This document shows, in pieces, positions 5,199-5,367 of a DNA stretch of 5,367 nucleotides. Source of the DNA: an uncultured Ruminococcus sp. (lineage in GTDB: Bacteria > Bacillota_A > Clostridia > Oscillospirales > Ruminococcaceae); contig CAMYYQ010000113.1 of the NCBI GenBank assembly GCA_947303535.1, positions 1 through 5,367 on the forward strand. Direction: 5' to 3'. Position numbers and translations under genes: made by a program. Under the pieces are notes generated by a model. The model did no database searches. It had not been told where the DNA came from and worked only from the letters and a program-made list of their open reading frames with translations. Positions within the stretch are counted from its first letter, which is position 1. Each line of letters starts with the position of its first letter.

Positions 5199-5223
5199 TT
5201 TTATTTGAAAAGGAGTTTTTATT

Positions 5224-5367
5224 ATGGGATTTACAGTAATGGGCGTAACTGCCGGTCGTAAAGACAGTAATTGCGAGATACTTCTTAAAGAAGCCCTAAT
5301 GGTCTGTCAGGAAATGGTCGCCGAGATCACTATGATCAATTTAAGGGACTATAATCTCCTTGATTGT
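5224..5367 (+). CDS. Flavodoxin-fold FMN reductase-like protein, 5' part (cut by window end)
   Basis: Forty-eight codons are present, starting at ATG 5224 with AAAAGGAG (5208-5215) eight bases upstream. MGFTVMGVTAGRKDSNCEIL is a first beta strand followed by a G-R-K-D-S-N loop, the phosphate-binding loop of the NADPH-dependent FMN reductase and iron-sulfur flavoprotein families. A helix and a second strand with INLRDYNLLDC follow; in this family that strand leads to a CxxC-type segment, which here would begin at the final Cys48. The product is probably a cytoplasmic FMN-dependent oxidoreductase. It has its own promoter and a palindrome-bearing leader. It is the second flavodoxin-family gene in the window, in the opposite orientation to the first. 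Confidence 0.8.
   Translation, partial: MGFTVMGVTAGRKDSNCEILLKEALMVCQEMVAEITMINLRDYNLLDC

Overview
The window looks like a low-GC, cellulosome-type Ruminococcus or a close relative from the gut or rumen. The evidence is a dockerin of the Ruminococcus style at 2395-2571, a Thr-rich linker in the same secreted protein, strong AGGAGG ribosome binding sites, sigma-A boxes with 17-bp spacers, and an AT-rich background with T-tract terminators. The species assignment is inference.

Left part (1-2660): a divergent pair. On the minus strand is the 5' part of an ECF-type sigma factor gene, starting at a GTG at 397 and cut by the window edge. On the plus strand is a secreted protein (871-2064) with a signal peptide, repeats and a Thr-rich linker. 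Its frame resumes after two close in-frame stops and runs to a dockerin ending at 2580. Both genes are preceded by the same unusual promoter-like block, GGTGAGTG-T6-C-N10-GACTAATA, with identical spacing. The simplest reading is that the sigma factor drives its own gene and the secreted gene. A composite inverted-repeat element (511-601) lies between the two promoters. A terminator hairpin follows the dockerin.

Middle part (2740-4268): a minus-strand gene (4169-2811) for a 452-residue protein with two flavodoxin-like domains and a CX2CX2CX5C cluster. It has its own sigma-A promoter, with a palindrome in the spacer, and a strong terminator.

Right part (4377-5367): a plus-strand sigma-A promoter feeds a SAM-I-clan (S-box type) riboswitch with an intrinsic terminator. 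Behind it is a roughly 105-residue protein that I do not recognise. A 13-bp hairpin terminator follows. Next come a minus-strand promoter that could make a short RNA, a plus-strand sigma-A promoter with a palindrome-rich leader, and the first 48 codons of another flavodoxin-fold FMN reductase-like protein cut by the window end.

The most interesting points are the putative autoregulated ECF sigma/secreted dockerin protein circuit, the nonsense-split dockerin gene, and the SAM riboswitch controlling an uncharacterised small protein.
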